A DNA stretch of 5,465 bases from Ignavibacteriales bacterium. Lineage in GTDB: Bacteria; Bacteroidota; Ignavibacteria; T3Sed10-11. Positions within the stretch are counted from its first letter, which is position 1. Every line of letters starts with the position of its first letter. The stretch spans positions 1 to 5,465 of the forward strand of contig PWJF01000047.1 in assembly GCA_003560935.1 (NCBI GenBank), given 5' to 3'. Both the position numbers and the translations under genes were made by a program. This document shows positions 5,367-5,465 of the stretch, in pieces. The notes under the pieces were generated by a model that saw nothing but the letters and a program-made list of their open reading frames with translations, ran no database searches and was not told the DNA's origin.

Positions 5367-5389
5367 AAGGGAAATTTTGCGGTTCCCTT
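5367..5389 (+). promoter_or_regulatory. Hairpin in the leader of the gene at 5408
   Basis: AAGGGAA (5367-5373) and TTCCCTT (5383-5389) form a perfect 7-bp stem with a 9-base loop, ending nine bases before the GGAGG ribosome binding site. It has no T tract, so it is not an intrinsic terminator. It could stabilise the mRNA 5' end, modulate translation or be a protein-binding site; which of these is not visible in the sequence. Confidence 0.35.
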
Positions 5390-5398
5390 CAACAAAGC

Positions 5399-5403
5399 GG
5401 AGG
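5399..5403 (+). promoter_or_regulatory. Ribosome binding site of the gene at 5408
   Basis: GGAGG, within AGCGGAGGC, lies four bases before ATG at 5408. This is a consensus Shine-Dalgarno core with slightly short spacing, and it is the main evidence that a gene starts here. Confidence 0.7.
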
Positions 5404-5407
5404 CATT

Positions 5408-5465
5408 ATGACCAATATTATTTCCCTCACCCTTCTGGTCCTTCTCATTTCTATACCTGGCATTG
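5408..5465 (+). CDS. Start of an unidentified gene with a hydrophobic N-terminus (runs off the right edge)
   Basis: Nineteen complete codons are visible. The peptide begins MTNIISLTLLVLLISIPGI and is almost wholly hydrophobic from residue 4. The n-region has no basic residue, so an N-terminal transmembrane helix of a membrane protein is at least as likely as a cleavable signal peptide. The start is supported by GGAGG four bases upstream and by a good promoter at 5258-5286. The gene diverges from the barrel gene, with 286 bp between start codons. Nothing in the visible part identifies its family. Confidence 0.65.
   Translation, partial: MTNIISLTLLVLLISIPGI

Overview
The window looks like a chromosomal segment from a Gram-negative (diderm) bacterium. 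The largest gene encodes an exported protein that is very probably an outer-membrane beta-barrel. Its conserved signatures resemble large SprA-like or uncharacterised barrel proteins that I associate with the Fibrobacterota-Chlorobiota-Bacteroidota (FCB) group and related candidate phyla such as Marinimicrobia, Calditrichota and KSB1. That assignment is an inference from remembered family patterns, not from a search. A paaA start at the left edge indicates aerobic phenylacetate catabolism, so access to oxygen at least some of the time.

Layout. Positions 1-147 (minus) hold the first 49 codons of paaA, the catalytic subunit of phenylacetyl-CoA epoxidase, with a strong ribosome binding site. Just upstream on the same strand (179-397) is a small DUF2283 protein. 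A 117-bp divergent intergenic region separates it from a complete type II toxin-antitoxin pair on the plus strand: an AbrB-fold antitoxin (515-736) overlapping a PIN-domain VapC-type ribonuclease (733-1149) by 4 bases. A promoter (441-469), a perfect 16-bp palindrome (482-497) and a clear Shine-Dalgarno sequence precede the pair, which fits an autoregulated operon.

Positions 1150-1584 are non-coding and A+T-rich. They contain several inverted repeats: a 15-base pair of matching ends at 1265-1279 and 1564-1578 (13 of 15 identical), an imperfect internal inverted repeat and a GC-rich palindrome. This may be a small dispersed repeat element. Its right end also forms a hairpin that could terminate plus-strand transcription.

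Positions 1585-5121 (minus) are one intact 1178-residue gene for the predicted outer-membrane barrel protein, with a signal peptide, two conserved N-terminal domains, a calcium-loop motif and a C-terminal aromatic barrel signal. Its function is unknown. The 286-bp region between it and a divergent gene starting at 5408 (plus; only 19 codons visible; hydrophobic N-terminus) contains a good plus-strand promoter, a leader hairpin and other small inverted repeats.

The genes do not form one pathway. The window combines the edge of a catabolic operon, a toxin-antitoxin module and a cell-envelope gene. I see no clear new multi-gene system. The most interesting items are the uncharacterised barrel protein, the repeat structure at 1265-1578 and the likely toxin-antitoxin operator.
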